A DNA stretch of 64,000 nt from Streptococcus sanguinis (GCF_900475275.1 NZ_LS483364.1:1488001-1552000), one strand, 5' to 3'. Shown: positions 1 through 9,882, counted from the stretch's first letter. The notes: generated from the letters alone by a model not told the origin. Numbers and translations: made by a program.

Positions 1-2
1 CC

Positions 3-881
3 ACATCTGATGAAAAAGGCGAGCTTATCCAGCAACTGACTGATTTGGGCTTTGACTTTGACGGCCTACAGACAGACTATCCAGGCGGGGAGCCTGATTG
101 GCATTATGTCAAAAACTTAGCTGGTCTGACAGAGAAAGACTTGCTCAAGTCCTTCAGTAAAAACGGCAAGGCGACCGTCAAAAAAGCGAATACCTTTGGC
201 ATCAAGCTAAAAAGGCTAGAACGTGACCAACTCAGCGTTTTCAAAGACATCACAGCTGCTACTTCTGACCGGCGGGAATATGATGACAAGCCACTAGACT
301 ACTATCAAGATTTTTATGATAGCTTTGGTCAGCAGGCGGACTTTATGACAGCCAGTCTCAACCTCAAGGAATATCTTCAGAACTTACAAAAAGACCAAGA
401 GAAACTGGGCCAAAAAATCCAGAAACTGCAGGCTGACTTGGAAAAAAATCCTCAATCTGAAAAGAAACAAAATCAGCTGCGAGAACTTTCCAGCCAGTTT
501 GATAGCTTTGAAACCCGCAAAGCAGAAGCCCAAGAACTGATTGACAAGTACGGCGACCAAGACCAAGTCCTGGCTGCCAGCCTCTTTATCTATACTCCTC
601 AGGAAGCAACCTATCTTTTCAGCGGCTCCTATCCTGAGTTTAACAAATTCTACGCCCCTGCCCTGCTGCAGGAATACGTTATGACCGAAAGTATCAAGAG
701 AGGCATTCCATTTTATAATTTCCTCGGCATTATGGGAATTTTCGACGGTTCTGACGGTGTTCTGCGCTTCAAACAAAACTTCAACGGCTTCATCGTTCGA
801 AAAATGGGAACTTTCCGCTACTACCCTAACCCTCTCAAGTTTAAGCTGCTTCAGCTCATAAAGAAAATTCTAAGACGTTAA
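3..881 (+). CDS. FemX/MurM-MurN family aminoacyltransferase, 5' end missing
   Basis: C-terminal part of a FemABX-family protein, which uses aminoacyl-tRNA to add amino acids to the peptidoglycan stem lysine and build the interpeptide branch (MurM and MurN in pneumococcus). The frame is open from base 3 with no stop, so the true start lies left of the window and about 292 codons are seen. A charged, heptad-rich stretch at about 359-555 matches the coiled-coil arm typical of the family, and the C-terminal part ends in a FRYYPNP-type motif before a basic tail. It converges on the autolysin gene and shares a terminator with it. MurM and MurN cannot be told apart from this piece. Confidence 0.85.
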   Translation, partial: TSDEKGELIQQLTDLGFDFDGLQTDYPGGEPDWHYVKNLAGLTEKDLLKSFSKNGKATVKKANTFGIKLKRLERDQLSVFKDITAATSDRREYDDKPLDYYQDFYDSFGQQADFMTASLNLKEYLQNLQKDQEKLGQKIQKLQADLEKNPQSEKKQNQLRELSSQFDSFETRKAEAQELIDKYGDQDQVLAASLFIYTPQEATYLFSGSYPEFNKFYAPALLQEYVMTESIKRGIPFYNFLGIMGIFDGSDGVLRFKQNFNGFIVRKMGTFRYYPNPLKFKLLQLIKKILRR

Positions 882-908
882 AAAACCAAGGTTTCCCTTG
901 GTTTTTTT
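881..908. terminator. Bidirectional intrinsic terminator
   Basis: A hairpin with CCAAG/CTTGG arms flanked by A and T runs sits between the convergent FemX-type gene and the autolysin gene. The A/T flanks allow it to work in both directions. Confidence 0.85.
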
Positions 909-914
909 GTATGT

Positions 915-3900
915 TTATCTATAACGCGGTGTCGCAAAACCACGGATATTTCCATGACCGATGCGGTAAGTATTGCGTTTAACTACGTTATTGCTGTTGC
1001 CTTCAATCGTGTGAATGATGCCATTTTCAACTTTTTCGACAATACCGATATGATCAGCCCAGCCATCGTTTTGCTGGGTATCTTTGTCCCAGTTAAAGGT
1101 GATGATATCGCCTGCGCTAGGAGTCGAATTACCATCTTCATTCCAGATACCTAGTCTTTGGAAAATATGAATATGGCGCTCTACACCACACTCACGGCCG
1201 ATAAGATCGCTCAAGCCTTCTCTTTGGAAAATAACCGTCGTGAAAATGTCGCACCAGTCATCTGTGTTTTTCACAGCATAACCAACTGGCAGCGGTCTGA
1301 CACTATTATAATCGTTGACCAAGCGCTGATGCTCAGCACTGCCTCCCCTGACACCTACCATAGCAGCTGCCGCCGCAAGAACACGGTCTCGCTGACTAGC
1401 TGCCTGAGGACGGTTTATAGAGATAGAGGTCTTTTCTCCGCCAGCTCCTTGCAGCTGATTTTGATTATTTAAGTAATACAAGTGAACATTGTATTCGCCT
1501 GCATTATTCTTATGGTCACGCGCATATACATGCTTACGATAAGTGCCATCAGCCTGACGATCCGCTGTGTACCATTGGATATCATCTTGACCATTCGCTT
1601 CTGACCAAGTCGGCAGGTAAACTGTCTTGAGACCTTCTGGTGCCACAATGCCTGATACTACAATGTCAAACTCTCCAGTATCGTTGTTCTTATTTTGAAT
1701 ACTGATTTTACCTTGCGGCTTACTGATGGAAACGTTGGTCTTGATGCCACCTGCTCCTACCAGCCTGCCATCATTTTGCACATAGTAGAGATGCACATTA
1801 TATTCGCCCTGAACGTTGTTATGGTCGCTCGCACGAACTCGCTTACGATAGGTACCATCCGGCTGACGTTCCGCGTTGTACCACTTGATATCATCCTGAC
1901 CGTTGGCCTCTGACCAGGTTGGCAGGGAAACAGTCTTGAGACCGCCTGGCGATACAATATCTGAAACCACAATATCAAAATCGCCATTTTCGCTGTTACG
2001 ATTCTGGATACTGATTTTGCCCTGTGGTTTAACTGCAGACACATTGGTTGTAGTACCGCCAACACCGACTAACTGCCCGTCGTTACGGACATAGTAAAGA
2101 TGGATATGATACTTACCAACCGAGTCTTTATGTTTACTAGATTCAACAGTAACTTTATAGGTACCATTAGCCTGCTGAGTAGCTGTATACCAGATAATAT
2201 CGTCTTGACCATTAGCTTCAGACCAAACCGGAACACTGACAGCAGACACTTCATAAGGGGCAGAAACGTTCGAAATCACAACATCAAAACTGCCGTTGAC
2301 ATTATTCTTATTTTGAATACTTATGTTGCCCTTTGGCTTGTCTAGAGAAACATTAGTCTTGACGCCACCAGCACCAACCAGATTGCCATCATTTTGCACA
2401 TAGTAGAGATGAATATTGTACTCGCCCTCAACATTTTTGTGATCACTCACACGGACTCGCTTACGATAGGTACCATCCGGCTGACGTTCTGCGTTGTACC
2501 ACTTGATATCATCTTGGCCGTTGGCTTCAGACCAGATTGGCAAGGAAACATTCTTAAGACCGCCTGGAGATACGATACCTGAAACTACAATATCAAAATC
2601 GCCGGTTTCGCTGTTGCGATTCTGGATGCTGATTTTGCCCTGCGGCTTGCTGATAGAAACGTTGGTCTTGATGCCACCTGCTCCTACTAGCTTGCCATCA
2701 TTTTGCACATAGTAGAGATGCACATTATATTCGCCTTGGACATTGTTATGATCGCTCAGTCGAACTCGTTTCCGATAAGTACCGTCAGCCTGACGTTCTG
2801 CATTGTACCACTTGATATCATCTTGGCCATTGGCCTCTGACCAAGTTGGTAGGGAAACAGTCTTGAGACCGCCTGGCGATACGATATCTGAAACCACAAT
2901 ATCAAAATCACCAGTTTCGCTGTTATGATTCTGAATACTGATTTTGCCTTGAACTTTTGGTTTTTCTATAGAAATAGTCGTTTTAGTGCCACTTACACCG
3001 ACCAACTGGCCGTCATTCTGCACATAGTAAAGGTGCACGTTGTACTCACCCTCAACATTTTTGTGATCGCTCAGACGGACACGCTTACGATAGGTGCCAT
3101 CAGCTTGACGCTCAGCGTTGTACCACTTGATATCATCTTGGCCGTTTGCCTCTGACCAAGTTGGCAGGGAAACTTCCTTCAGACCGCCCGGAGATGAAAT
3201 ACCTGAAACCACAATATCAAAATCGCCGGTTTCTTTATTTCGATTTTGAATACTGATGGTGCCCTTAGGTTTTCCAAGAGAAACGGTCGTTTTAGTGCCG
3301 TTTACACCAACCAAGCGGCCGTCATTTTGAACATAGTAGAGATGCACATTGTACTCGCCCTGCACATTATTATGGTCGCTTATGCGTACTCGCTTACGAT
3401 AAGTGCCGTCAGCCTGACGTTCAGCAGTATACCATTTGATATCATCTTGGCCGTTGGCCTCTGACCAAGTCGGCAGAGAGACAGTCTTAAGACCACCAGG
3501 GGATGAGATACCTGAAACCACAATATCGAAATCACCAGTTTCGCTGTTACGATTCTGGATGCTGATTTTGCCCTGTGGCTTGACGACAGATACATTGGTT
3601 GTAGTACCGCCAACACCGACTAATTGGCCGTCATTGCGGACATAGTAGAGATGGACATTGTACTTGCCAACTGAATCTTTATGTCTACTAGAATCAACAG
3701 AAACTTTATAAGTACCATTGGCCTGCTGAGTGGCTGTGTACCAGATAATATCGTCTTGACCATTAGCTTCAGACCACACTGGAACACTAACAACAGACAC
3801 TCCATAAGGAGCAGAAACGTTTGAAATCACAACATCAAAGCTGCCGTTGACATTATTCTTATTCTGAATACTGATGTTACCCTTTAAAGGCTGCTTAGCA

Positions 3901-5096
3901 AGAGCAGACTGCTGGGTAAATCTCCCAGTGTAATCCACGCTATGGTCAAATACATGCTTGCCAGCTAACAGCTGAGCCTGTGCTGTAAACTGCCATGCTC
4001 CAGCACCACTGTTGTATTTGAGAGATTTAGCTCCATCAAGATTTAAATTAGAGGACGGATACTGGGCCACCCAGAAGTTGCTATAGCCAAATTGCGATGT
4101 ATTGACAGGTCCCTTGCTGCGAAGATTATTTTGATCCAGCCAGCTGGCACTGGTATAATACATCAGGTTAGAATAACCCAGTCTGCGCATCTCATCCGCC
4201 CAAGCCTGGGTATGCTGGTTAATCCCATTTTGCATTTTGGGATCTTCCATGTCATTGACCATAACTGTATTTTTAGGAAGACCTAGTCTATTAGCAAAGG
4301 CAGCGTAATAACGAGCTTCGGCTCTCGCTTCTTCATCGTTAGTATAGTGCGAGAAGGCATAGGTCGATACTTGTAAACCAGCACCCTGCGCATTTCTCAC
4401 TTGAGACTCAGCAAATGGATTGGTGTAATGGGTTCCTTCAGTCAGTTTGACAACGACACCGCCAACCCCTTGCTGGGCTAATTTACGATAGTCGTCTACG
4501 CTGATATGGCCATTGTGGCTGCTGACATCTACAAAGGATGTGCCTTTAATCTCCGCTTGGGAATTCCCGCGGGCTGCCTGAGCCTTTGACCCCGCATTAT
4601 AAAATACAGTTTTTCCAGCACTACTAGCTTTTGGTGCTGATGCTACTGCAGGACTAGCCTTGGGCTCTGAGGCAATAGCAGAATCTGCAACAGAAGAACT
4701 TGCTTTTGCTGACTGATCAGCTGCAGTTTCATTCTGATTAGAAGCATTTGCATCTGGCTGACTTTGCCCTTCTGGCTTAGCAGAAGCTACCTGAGTTTCT
4801 ACAGGAACTGATTGAGCTGCTCCTCCAGACTCAATAGCTGTTCCTGTAGCGTTCGTTGCTTCCTCCTCTTGCTTAACAGCTTGAACTGACTGTTCTACAG
4901 ATGATACTGCTACAGTCAGCTGATTAGACGTTTGTGATGCGGCCGCATTCACTGTCTGATTCTGGGAACTAACAGACCTTTCTGTTTTTAAAACTCCTGA
5001 CTCAGCGACAGTATGTTCCTCGGCTTTTGCAACATTGGCAGTCGCTGCCAACAAAATAGCCGTACTCGCTAAATAAACTAATTCTTTCGATTTCAA
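915..5096 (-). CDS. Modular secreted autolysin: GH25 muramidase, eight Bsp-like repeats, CHAP
   Basis: A 1393-residue cell-wall hydrolase. The start is TTG at 5094-5096, preceded by GGAGAG, and gives a typical signal peptide ending near AKA-EE (about residue 25). A Ser/Ala/Gln-rich linker leads to a GH25 lysozyme-like domain (about 184-394, likely acidic residues D190 and the NDMED cluster at 281-285). Eight tandem repeats of about 93 residues, each starting ISIQN and resembling GBS Bsp-like repeats, cover about 406-1235. A C-terminal CHAP domain (about 1238-1393) has candidate catalytic C1282 (DDWCD) and H1349 (ADHIG). Two lytic activities imply cleavage of both glycan and peptide. There is no LPXTG motif; the Bsp repeats probably bind the wall, as in the S. 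mutans autolysin AtlA. The exact orthologue name is not assigned. Confidence 0.9.
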   Translation of the reverse strand: MKSKELVYLASTAILLAATANVAKAEEHTVAESGVLKTERSVSSQNQTVNAAASQTSNQLTVAVSSVEQSVQAVKQEEEATNATGTAIESGGAAQSVPVETQVASAKPEGQSQPDANASNQNETAADQSAKASSSVADSAIASEPKASPAVASAPKASSAGKTVFYNAGSKAQAARGNSQAEIKGTSFVDVSSHNGHISVDDYRKLAQQGVGGVVVKLTEGTHYTNPFAESQVRNAQGAGLQVSTYAFSHYTNDEEARAEARYYAAFANRLGLPKNTVMVNDMEDPKMQNGINQHTQAWADEMRRLGYSNLMYYTSASWLDQNNLRSKGPVNTSQFGYSNFWVAQYPSSNLNLDGAKSLKYNSGAGAWQFTAQAQLLAGKHVFDHSVDYTGRFTQQSALAKQPLKGNISIQNKNNVNGSFDVVISNVSAPYGVSVVSVPVWSEANGQDDIIWYTATQQANGTYKVSVDSSRHKDSVGKYNVHLYYVRNDGQLVGVGGTTTNVSVVKPQGKISIQNRNSETGDFDIVVSGISSPGGLKTVSLPTWSEANGQDDIKWYTAERQADGTYRKRVRISDHNNVQGEYNVHLYYVQNDGRLVGVNGTKTTVSLGKPKGTISIQNRNKETGDFDIVVSGISSPGGLKEVSLPTWSEANGQDDIKWYNAERQADGTYRKRVRLSDHKNVEGEYNVHLYYVQNDGQLVGVSGTKTTISIEKPKVQGKISIQNHNSETGDFDIVVSDIVSPGGLKTVSLPTWSEANGQDDIKWYNAERQADGTYRKRVRLSDHNNVQGEYNVHLYYVQNDGKLVGAGGIKTNVSISKPQGKISIQNRNSETGDFDIVVSGIVSPGGLKNVSLPIWSEANGQDDIKWYNAERQPDGTYRKRVRVSDHKNVEGEYNIHLYYVQNDGNLVGAGGVKTNVSLDKPKGNISIQNKNNVNGSFDVVISNVSAPYEVSAVSVPVWSEANGQDDIIWYTATQQANGTYKVTVESSKHKDSVGKYHIHLYYVRNDGQLVGVGGTTTNVSAVKPQGKISIQNRNSENGDFDIVVSDIVSPGGLKTVSLPTWSEANGQDDIKWYNAERQPDGTYRKRVRASDHNNVQGEYNVHLYYVQNDGRLVGAGGIKTNVSISKPQGKISIQNKNNDTGEFDIVVSGIVAPEGLKTVYLPTWSEANGQDDIQWYTADRQADGTYRKHVYARDHKNNAGEYNVHLYYLNNQNQLQGAGGEKTSISINRPQAASQRDRVLAAAAAMVGVRGGSAEHQRLVNDYNSVRPLPVGYAVKNTDDWCDIFTTVIFQREGLSDLIGRECGVERHIHIFQRLGIWNEDGNSTPSAGDIITFNWDKDTQQNDGWADHIGIVEKVENGIIHTIEGNSNNVVKRNTYRIGHGNIRGFATPRYR

Positions 5097-5160
5097 CTTT
5101 TCTCTCCAACTTTTAAAAAACTTGTCACCTTTGGGAGGACAAGTCTTTTTTCAACATTTT

Positions 5161-5919
5161 TTATTTTACAAAATCAAGCAATGCCAAGAAGCTTTCAGCT
5201 TCAAGTGATGCACCACCAACAAGAGCACCGTCAACATCTGGACAAGCCATGTAAGACGCAACATTTTCAGGTTTTACAGAACCACCGTACTGAACACGAA
5301 CCTTGTCCGCTACTTCTTGACCAAAGTCAGCTGCTACAACGTCACGAACTGCTTTACACATCTTTTGAGCGTCGTCTTGAGTTGCTGACTTACCAGTACC
5401 GATAGCCCAGATTGGCTCATAAGCGATAACCAATGATGCAACTTGCTCAGCTGTCAAGTCTTTCAAAGCAGCTGATACTTGAGCACCAACGAAATCTACA
5501 GCTTTACCAGCTTCGTAAGTTTCAAGCGATTCACCACAGCAGATGATTGGCACCAGACCATTGCGGAAGATAGCATGCGCTTTTTTGTTGATGTCTTGGT
5601 CTGTTTCATGGAAATAATCGCGGCGTTCTGAGTGACCGATAACGATGTAGTCAACTCCAACTTCTGCAAGAACTTTAGGGCTGTTTTCACCAGTGAAGGC
5701 ACCTGCATCTTCAAAGTAAGCGTTTTGGGCTGCTACCTTAAGATTGCTTCCTTTAGCTGCGGCCAAAACAGTCGTCAAATCAAGTGCTGGAGCAGCGATA
5801 CCAGCTTCTACCAAATCTGAAGAAGGTAGCTTAGCAGCAACCGCTTCTACAAAAGCCTTTGCTTCTTCAGGATTTTTGTTCATTTTCCAGTTACCAGCAA
5901 TAAATGGTTTACGTGACAT
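5161..5919 (-). CDS. tpiA: Triosephosphate isomerase
   Basis: Interconverts dihydroxyacetone phosphate and glyceraldehyde 3-phosphate in glycolysis. NWKMN near the N-terminus, GHSERR, the catalytic loop [12 protein letters not shown] and the phosphate-binding YGGSVKP and GALVGGASL motifs are all present. The ATG at 5917-5919 gives MSRKPF, the usual start, and 252 residues, the normal length. An in-frame GTG six bases upstream is less likely. A TACAAT -10 element lies at 5953-5958 (minus strand). Monocistronic by context. Confidence 0.98.
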   Translation of the reverse strand: MSRKPFIAGNWKMNKNPEEAKAFVEAVAAKLPSSDLVEAGIAAPALDLTTVLAAAKGSNLKVAAQNAYFEDAGAFTGENSPKVLAEVGVDYIVIGHSERRDYFHETDQDINKKAHAIFRNGLVPIICCGESLETYEAGKAVDFVGAQVSAALKDLTAEQVASLVIAYEPIWAIGTGKSATQDDAQKMCKAVRDVVAADFGQEVADKVRVQYGGSVKPENVASYMACPDVDGALVGGASLEAESFLALLDFVK

Positions 5920-6137
5920 ATTCACACACCTCTTCTATTTATTTATAGTAACATTGTAACATAGTTGAATGAAATAATAAAGGTTATCCACAGAATTTCA
6001 TCAAATTGAAACATCTTTATTTTAAGGGGATAACATCTGTGGAAAATTCTTCTCATTCTCATTTTCCACCCGCATCTTCAAGCTAGCTATTTCTCCACCA
6101 GAGCACGCTCCTGAAAATCGTTTCTTTAGTCTGCTAG

Positions 6138-6175
6138 AAAAAAAAACAGAACCTAGTCTGAGACTAAGTTCTGTC
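6138..6175 (-). terminator. Intrinsic terminator after rmlD
   Basis: Arms 6146-6159 and 6161-6174 pair over 14 positions with one mismatch. On the minus strand the stem is followed by a T run. It lies 24 bases past the rmlD stop. Confidence 0.85.
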
Positions 6176-6198
6176 GCTTTTATCAACTTCAAAGAAAA

Positions 6199-7053
6199 TC
6201 ACTGTTTCTTCTCTTGCTTGTAAAACTCTTTTAAGGCATCCTGCCAAGTCGGAATGACAAAGCCTGTAGCCTTAGCCTTGGTCAGGCTCATAGTTGAGTT
6301 GAAAGGTCGCTTAGCCTTAGCCGGGAATTTGCTGGAATCAACCGGCTGGACTTCCACATCCGTATCTTTGAGAATTTCCACTGCAAAGTCATACCAAGTG
6401 GTGTCCTCTGCCGCATCATTAGACAGATGGTAATAACCAAATTCCTTTTGATTTTCAGCTAAATGAGTCATAAACTCAGTCAGCGTACGAGTCCAAGTCG
6501 GACGGCCATGCTGGTCATTGACTACAGTCAGAGTTTTGTGCGTCTTAGCAAGATTTTGCATGGTAAAGACAAAGTTTTTACCGTAGTTACCAAAGACCCA
6601 GGCAGTACGGATAATATAGAAACGGCTGGAATATTTCTCAACCAGCTCCTCGCCCATGCGCTTGGTACGGCCATACTCAGTCTGCGGATCTGGCCGATCA
6701 TCTACTTCCCACTCCTCACCGACAGGCTTTTGTCCGTCAAAGACATAGTCTGTTGAGATGTAGACCAAAGTTGCTCCGTGTGCTTCAGCTGCTTTTGCCA
6801 CATTTTCGGTACCGGTCACATTGATGGCATAGTCCAGCTCTTTTCCTTCGTCCTCAGCCGCATCAACTGCGGTATAGGCTGCGCAGTGATAAACCAAGCT
6901 TGGCTTGACTTCCGCAAAGACCTTGTCCACCATTTGGGCATTAGTAATATCCATTTCTGCCACATCAACAGCCACATACTCCTCATTGCGCTCATCCAAA
7001 AGATAGCGAAGCTCTGTACCTAGCTGTCCATTCGCACCTGTAATTAAAATCAT
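6199..7053 (-). CDS. rmlD: dTDP-4-dehydrorhamnose reductase
   Basis: Last step of dTDP-L-rhamnose synthesis: NADPH-dependent reduction of dTDP-4-keto-L-rhamnose. It is an extended short-chain dehydrogenase fold with the N-terminal nucleotide motif GANGQLG, STDYVFDG after the Rossmann core and the catalytic YxxxK seen as YGRTK. Its 284 residues match the family length. dTDP-rhamnose feeds streptococcal rhamnose-containing wall polysaccharides, which fits the GtrB/GtrII genes upstream. The other rml genes are not in the window. A TATAAT -10 element lies at 7092-7097. Confidence 0.96.
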   Translation of the reverse strand: MILITGANGQLGTELRYLLDERNEEYVAVDVAEMDITNAQMVDKVFAEVKPSLVYHCAAYTAVDAAEDEGKELDYAINVTGTENVAKAAEAHGATLVYISTDYVFDGQKPVGEEWEVDDRPDPQTEYGRTKRMGEELVEKYSSRFYIIRTAWVFGNYGKNFVFTMQNLAKTHKTLTVVNDQHGRPTWTRTLTEFMTHLAENQKEFGYYHLSNDAAEDTTWYDFAVEILKDTDVEVQPVDSSKFPAKAKRPFNSTMSLTKAKATGFVIPTWQDALKEFYKQEKKQ

Positions 7054-7100
7054 TTGTCTTTCCTTTCACATCATAAACATTCAATGAGTTTATTATAACA

Positions 7101-7123
7101 AAAAAAGCAGAAAAAATCTGCTT
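7101..7123 (-). terminator. Small hairpin terminator between gtrII-like gene and rmlD
   Basis: AAGCAGA (7105-7111) pairs with TCTGCTT (7117-7123), followed on the minus strand by a T run that merges into the rmlD promoter. The 190 bp between here and the gtrII-like stop are AT-rich with nothing else recognisable. Confidence 0.6.
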
Positions 7124-7313
7124 GGTCGAATCATACCTCTAGTCATTTTTAGGAAAAAAATCTCATACTTTTTACACTCCATATATAAATGATGCAACAT
7201 TATGTAAGTGATAATCAGAAAACTTAGCATCATTTCAAATTGACAGTATAAACTTTAACAATGCATAATCATATTAAAATGAATCTTTTCTTTATTTCTC
7301 TCTTAGAAAGATT

Positions 7314-8798
7314 CTACTTCATGATAACAAATAATTCATTATTTTCAAGATAAATATTATATAACTTTGTTTCTTCAAGTAATGTATAGTTTTCACTACT
7401 AAAATCTATATTAGCAATATCGATTAATTTGAAATCGACGTTTAAGTTCGTTATGCTATTAAATCTCAATGTCATATCCCAAGAAACATTCGTATTTGGC
7501 ATAATCAAACTTTTTAACATTGGATAAACAGAAGCTGTATTGCTAAATACTGGCGAATCAGAAAGAAAGCGATTCACATTAATAACTGTTTTTTCGGGTG
7601 TAATGTACTTGTTTAGAGAGGAAGCTAGCAATATGCTCTGCGCTTTGAACATTTCATTTTGTTGTTTTAAACTGCTCACATAAGTAAAAGAGAAAGATAA
7701 GAAATAAAAAACTAATAATCCCGAAACGAAGGACTTCCCTCTACGTAGAATTTTACTCTTTTCAACGCACTCTAAGTTAACAATTAAGATAATCGCTAAA
7801 AAAATTCCGAAACCATATTCATATCTTGGTCTCATAAGATAATAAGGATTAGACAAAATCAAATAGGTTCCATAGCTAAATACACTTCCTAAACTTAGCC
7901 AAATCAGCATGTAAATAAAGTTTAAAAGGAATTTGGTTCTGGATAAGCGAATCACACTGATAGTTAAGAGAAATATAGCAATTATTGTTAATAAAACCCA
8001 GATAGTTGAACTTTGAAAAAATATATTGTTCAAATAACCTGTAGCATTCACCCCAATTATTTTAATCATCTCTAATCCCTTTGGAATATCAGCTTGATCA
8101 GCAAAAATTGGTGGCTTTATAAAAATTTGTATACGATATAAAAGCAAACCAATTACATATGACAACATTGAGATGAAAATTTTAGGAATTTTTTCTTTAA
8201 AATAACTTCCTTGCAATAATTCTAAAAATATTAGTGTCATGGTTACAATAATGTACACTCCTGAAGAAGCTTGGTATGAATTGCACATTAAGAATATACC
8301 AACAACTGACATAACTCCAAATATTTTTTTATTATCCCAGAAAATAAATGGAATGATGGAAACTAATATACTTAAAGTCATAAAAGGATTGTCAAACCTA
8401 AAACTTAATGGCTCTAAAAACCACGGATTAATCCCTATAATAGTTGAAACAGATGCTGTTATAAAAGAAATCTTTTTATTGGGATATAAAACAAATAATA
8501 AAATTAAGCTCGCAAAAGTTAAAAAACAAGCTGACAGAATATTTGAAGTCAAGCCTAGTTCTGTCAGATGATCCCCACCTTGTATTAAACGAGCAGAATA
8601 CTCACTTAAATATCTTGAATAATGTTCAGAGAATTTTGAATAGCCTTGTAATTGTCTTCCAATATCATCAATATAGGGATACTCAGCTAAACCGATATTA
8701 ATATTGACTACTGAATAAATAATAAAAATAACTAGGGCAGACGATTTATTTAAAAGAAGATAGTTTTTAAAATCAGAAAAACGTTTCTGGAAAATCAT
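7314..8798 (-). CDS. GtrII-like polytopic membrane glycosyltransferase
   Basis: A 494-residue integral membrane protein with about ten hydrophobic segments and a short basic N-terminus. The early loop YIDDIGRQLQGY and the overall pattern resemble the GtrII (glucosyl transferase II) family, which transfers a sugar from an undecaprenyl-phosphate carrier to a surface polysaccharide outside the membrane. The start overlaps the end of the GT2 gene by 4 bp, so the two are translationally coupled; GtrB makes the lipid-linked sugar and this protein would use it. The gene is clearly more AT-rich than its neighbours, a sign of acquired, strain-variable DNA. The sugar and acceptor are not visible in the sequence. 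Confidence 0.75.
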   Translation of the reverse strand: MIFQKRFSDFKNYLLLNKSSALVIFIIYSVVNINIGLAEYPYIDDIGRQLQGYSKFSEHYSRYLSEYSARLIQGGDHLTELGLTSNILSACFLTFASLILLFVLYPNKKISFITASVSTIIGINPWFLEPLSFRFDNPFMTLSILVSIIPFIFWDNKKIFGVMSVVGIFLMCNSYQASSGVYIIVTMTLIFLELLQGSYFKEKIPKIFISMLSYVIGLLLYRIQIFIKPPIFADQADIPKGLEMIKIIGVNATGYLNNIFFQSSTIWVLLTIIAIFLLTISVIRLSRTKFLLNFIYMLIWLSLGSVFSYGTYLILSNPYYLMRPRYEYGFGIFLAIILIVNLECVEKSKILRRGKSFVSGLLVFYFLSFSFTYVSSLKQQNEMFKAQSILLASSLNKYITPEKTVINVNRFLSDSPVFSNTASVYPMLKSLIMPNTNVSWDMTLRFNSITNLNVDFKLIDIANIDFSSENYTLLEETKLYNIYLENNELFVIMK

Positions 8799-9721
8799 TT
8801 ACTTTTCTCCTTAATCACATAAATCGGCCGATGCTTGGTTTCCATAAAGATTTTACCAATGTATTTACCCAGTATGCCGATGGTCAGCAGCTGGAAGCCG
8901 CCGATAAGGAGAATGACAGTCATAAGAGACGGCCAACCAGATGTCGGATCACCAAAAACCAAGGTGCGAATAATAATCACTGCCATCAGGATGAAGGCTA
9001 AAATCCAAGACAGGATACCTCCTAAAAAGGCGATGTTGAGCGGCGCATCAGAGAAATTGACGATGCCTTCCAAAGAATAGTTGAATAGGGACCAGAAATT
9101 CCAAGAGGTCTTACCAGCTACTCGTTCAACATTTTTGTATTCTAAGTACTCGGTATTGAATCCCACCCAGGCAAAAATTCCCTTGGAGAAGCGATTGTAC
9201 TCTGAAACCTCCAGAATGGCTTCTACCATTTGGCGGCGCATCAGTCGAAAGTCACGCGCACCATCTACCATCTCTACCTGACTAATCTTGTTAATCAGCT
9301 TATAGAACAAATTGGCAAAAAAGCTTCGGATAGGCGGCTCTCCCTCGCGAGTAGTGCGACGGGTACCCACACAGTCCAGCTCAGGATTCGAGTCCAGCAT
9401 GGCCTTCATCTCAATCAGGAGCTCTGGCGGATCCTGCAAGTCCACATCCATGACCGTCACAAAATCCCCACTCGCCTCTTGCAAACCAGCATAGAGGGCT
9501 GCTTCTTTTCCGAAATTACGAGAAAAGGACAGATAGTGCACATCTGGACAGCGACTGCTGAGCTCACGCAAAACAGCCAAGGTCCGGTCTGTCGATCCGT
9601 CATTGACAAAAATATATTCAAACTGGTCACGGATTTGGTATTTGACCGCTTCCATGGCTTCATGAAACAGAGGAATAGACTCTTCTTCATTGAAACACGG
9701 AACAATCACCGAAATTGTCAT
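8795..9721 (-). CDS. GtrB-type polyprenyl-phosphate glycosyltransferase (GT2)
   Basis: A 308-residue GT-A glycosyltransferase. It has the family 2 start SVIVPCFNEEESI, then VNDGSTD and MDVDLQDPPEL (metal-binding acidic cluster), and two C-terminal membrane spans (about residues 232-255 and 265-290) typical of GtrB/YfdH/DPM1-like enzymes. It would transfer a sugar from a nucleotide donor to undecaprenyl phosphate at the inner membrane face. With the GtrII-like gene it forms a two-component decoration module. Known streptococcal counterparts include GacI and SccN in rhamnose-polysaccharide side-chain addition, so a role on a rhamnose polysaccharide is inferred, helped by nearby rmlD. Confidence 0.88.
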   Translation of the reverse strand: MTISVIVPCFNEEESIPLFHEAMEAVKYQIRDQFEYIFVNDGSTDRTLAVLRELSSRCPDVHYLSFSRNFGKEAALYAGLQEASGDFVTVMDVDLQDPPELLIEMKAMLDSNPELDCVGTRRTTREGEPPIRSFFANLFYKLINKISQVEMVDGARDFRLMRRQMVEAILEVSEYNRFSKGIFAWVGFNTEYLEYKNVERVAGKTSWNFWSLFNYSLEGIVNFSDAPLNIAFLGGILSWILAFILMAVIIIRTLVFGDPTSGWPSLMTVILLIGGFQLLTIGILGKYIGKIFMETKHRPIYVIKEKSK

Positions 9722-9782
9722 TTTAATCTCCTACTATTTTATATATTTCATCCTATTATAACAAAAAACTAGGCGAAATGCA

Positions 9783-9829
9783 CTGCACCCTAAAAGTTAG
9801 ACACAAAAAATCTAGCTTTTGGGGTGCAG
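9783..9829. repeat. Large palindrome, IS-end-like or terminator hairpin
   Basis: Two 19-base arms, 9783-9801 and 9811-9829, pair in 17 Watson-Crick positions plus two G-T pairs around a 9-base A-rich loop. The outer part (CTGCACCC...AAAAGTTAGA) resembles, from memory, terminal inverted repeats of IS3-group elements. It sits 54 bp past the metY stop and could also end transcription. No transposase is nearby. Confidence 0.75.
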
Positions 9830-9882
9830 CTTATTTCCAACCTAGTTTTATTCTTATTTGCTCAGTCTAGAGGCATTGAAAA

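Noticed and set aside
1158..3645. Several 60-100 codon plus-strand frames opposite the autolysin repeats.
   Set aside because: They recur with the Bsp repeat period and mirror its codons, so they are shadows.
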